The position numbers and the translations under genes are program-made. A DNA stretch of 58,522 bases from Candidatus Melainabacteria bacterium (lineage in GTDB: Bacteria; Cyanobacteriota; Vampirovibrionia; 2-02-FULL-35-15), in the NCBI GenBank assembly GCA_016193285.1, contig JACPSL010000025.1:1-58522 (forward strand). Reading direction: 5' to 3'. The notes beneath the pieces were generated by a model, which worked only from the letters and a program-made list of their open reading frames with translations, was not told the DNA's origin and made no database searches. This document shows, piece by piece, positions 57,982 through 58,522 of this stretch (position 1 is the stretch's first letter; the number at the start of each line of letters is the position of its first letter).

Positions 57982-58522
57982 ATGACTAAGTACATATTTG
58001 TAACGGGCGGAGTAGTGAGTTCCCTCGGAAAAGGCATATTAGCTGCATCACTTGGTTGTCTCTTAAGAGCAAGAAAATTTTCAGTTACAATTCAAAAATT
58101 AGATCCTTATTTAAATGTTGATCCAGGTACAATGTCACCTTACCAACATGGAGAAGTTTTTGTCACTGAAGATGGTGCTGAAACAGATTTAGATCTTGGG
58201 CATTATGAAAGATTTATTGATACTGACTTAAGTCAAATAAATAATGTTACTGCAGGAAGCATTTATCAGTCTGTAATAAACCGTGAGCGAACAGGTGATT
58301 ATCTAGGTGGAACTGTTCAAATGGTTCCACATGTCTCTAATGAAATTAAAGAAAGAATTAGAAGAGCTGCAACAACCAGTGGCGCAGAAATTGTTATTGT
58401 AGAAGTTGGTGGGACAGTTGGGGATATTGAAGGTTTAATTTTTTTAGAAGCAATTAGACAATTTAGAAATGATGTTGGAAGAGAAAATGTTGCTTATGTT
58501 CATGCAACATTACTACCCAATT
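57982..58522 (+). CDS. pyrG: CTP synthase, 5' part (runs off the window)
   Basis: The reading frame starts at the ATG directly after the gatC stop and is open to the window edge (180 codons). It reads '[20 protein letters not shown]' (P-loop), '[42 protein letters not shown]', '[18 protein letters not shown]' and '[11 protein letters not shown]', all standard amidoligase-domain motifs. CTP synthase makes CTP from UTP, ATP and glutamine. The glutaminase domain lies beyond the window. Confidence 0.95.
   Translation, partial: MTKYIFVTGGVVSSLGKGILAASLGCLLRARKFSVTIQKLDPYLNVDPGTMSPYQHGEVFVTEDGAETDLDLGHYERFIDTDLSQINNVTAGSIYQSVINRERTGDYLGGTVQMVPHVSNEIKERIRRAATTSGAEIVIVEVGGTVGDIEGLIFLEAIRQFRNDVGRENVAYVHATLLPN

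Noticed and set aside
1-58522. tRNA or rRNA genes
   Set aside because: I looked through the intergenic gaps for cloverleaf ends, CCA and conserved T-loop sequence and for rRNA motifs and found none, but a by-eye search can miss degenerate tRNAs.

Overview
The window is low-GC, tightly packed bacterial chromosome with many genes overlapping or almost touching their neighbours. The gene content suggests a non-photosynthetic relative of Cyanobacteria (Melainabacteria/Vampirovibrionia type). It carries a ycf23-type DUF561 protein, a CHAT-domain protease-like protein, heptanucleotide tandem repeats and a short TAGAGACGC palindrome of the kind common in filamentous cyanobacteria. It also has flagellum-type FlhA/FliI and a fermentative AdhE, and no photosynthesis gene. 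This placement is inference from gene content; no rRNA gene or marker tree is available here.

Layout. 0.1-0.6 kb: a toxin-antitoxin locus with an intact antitoxin and a RelE-like toxin cut off after 57 residues. 0.6-6.1 kb: asparaginase, an exported NTF2-like protein, tilS, hpt, ftsH. 6.1-13.1 kb (minus strand): an operon of response regulator, BamE-like exported protein and exported IPT/TIG-CHAT protein. Beside it lies a large exported Pro/Gly-rich repeat protein whose repeat tract contains a frame-breaking 7-bp duplication. 13.1-15.5 kb: five small unrecognised proteins with their own control sites, including a Pho-box-like repeat. 15.5-26.8 kb: an unusual sigma-region-4/transmembrane/PstS fusion, two half-size MaoC-family dehydratases, a HAD-like/RNase HI fusion, der, rsmD, a GH57 homologue lacking its catalytic residues, a CheY-like regulator, a SpoU methyltransferase, a RuvX-BtuR fusion and a glycosyltransferase. 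27.0-33.4 kb: flhA, fliI, adhE and a STAS protein.

33.4-45.2 kb contains two accessory islands. Each sits in the tail-to-tail junction of two convergent core genes and is bounded by direct repeats copied from that junction: 29 bp at STAS/pgeF and 57 bp at sbcD/pilT. Both flanking genes therefore keep intact 3' ends. Island A (about 3.3 kb) holds a HEAT/coiled-coil protein whose 5' end runs into an IS630 remnant, a 5'-truncated AAA-like fragment and a fic gene that is itself flanked by 20-bp repeats. Island B (about 6.3 kb) holds an ssb-like tail remnant, an unknown 516-aa protein, an OB-fold protein and a 1162-aa exported surface protein. No integrase is visible in either island.

45.2-58.5 kb is core again: pilT with a membrane Roadblock-like partner, pheT, speD with a structured leader, lysS, ycf23-like, a SAM hydrolase, an exported protein, queC, a histidine kinase, mpg, gatC and the start of pyrG.

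The strongest candidates for something undescribed are the predicted transmembrane phosphate-sensing regulator at 15.5 kb, the junction-duplicating islands, the RuvX-BtuR fusion, and the palindromes inserted in frame into der and ycf23.
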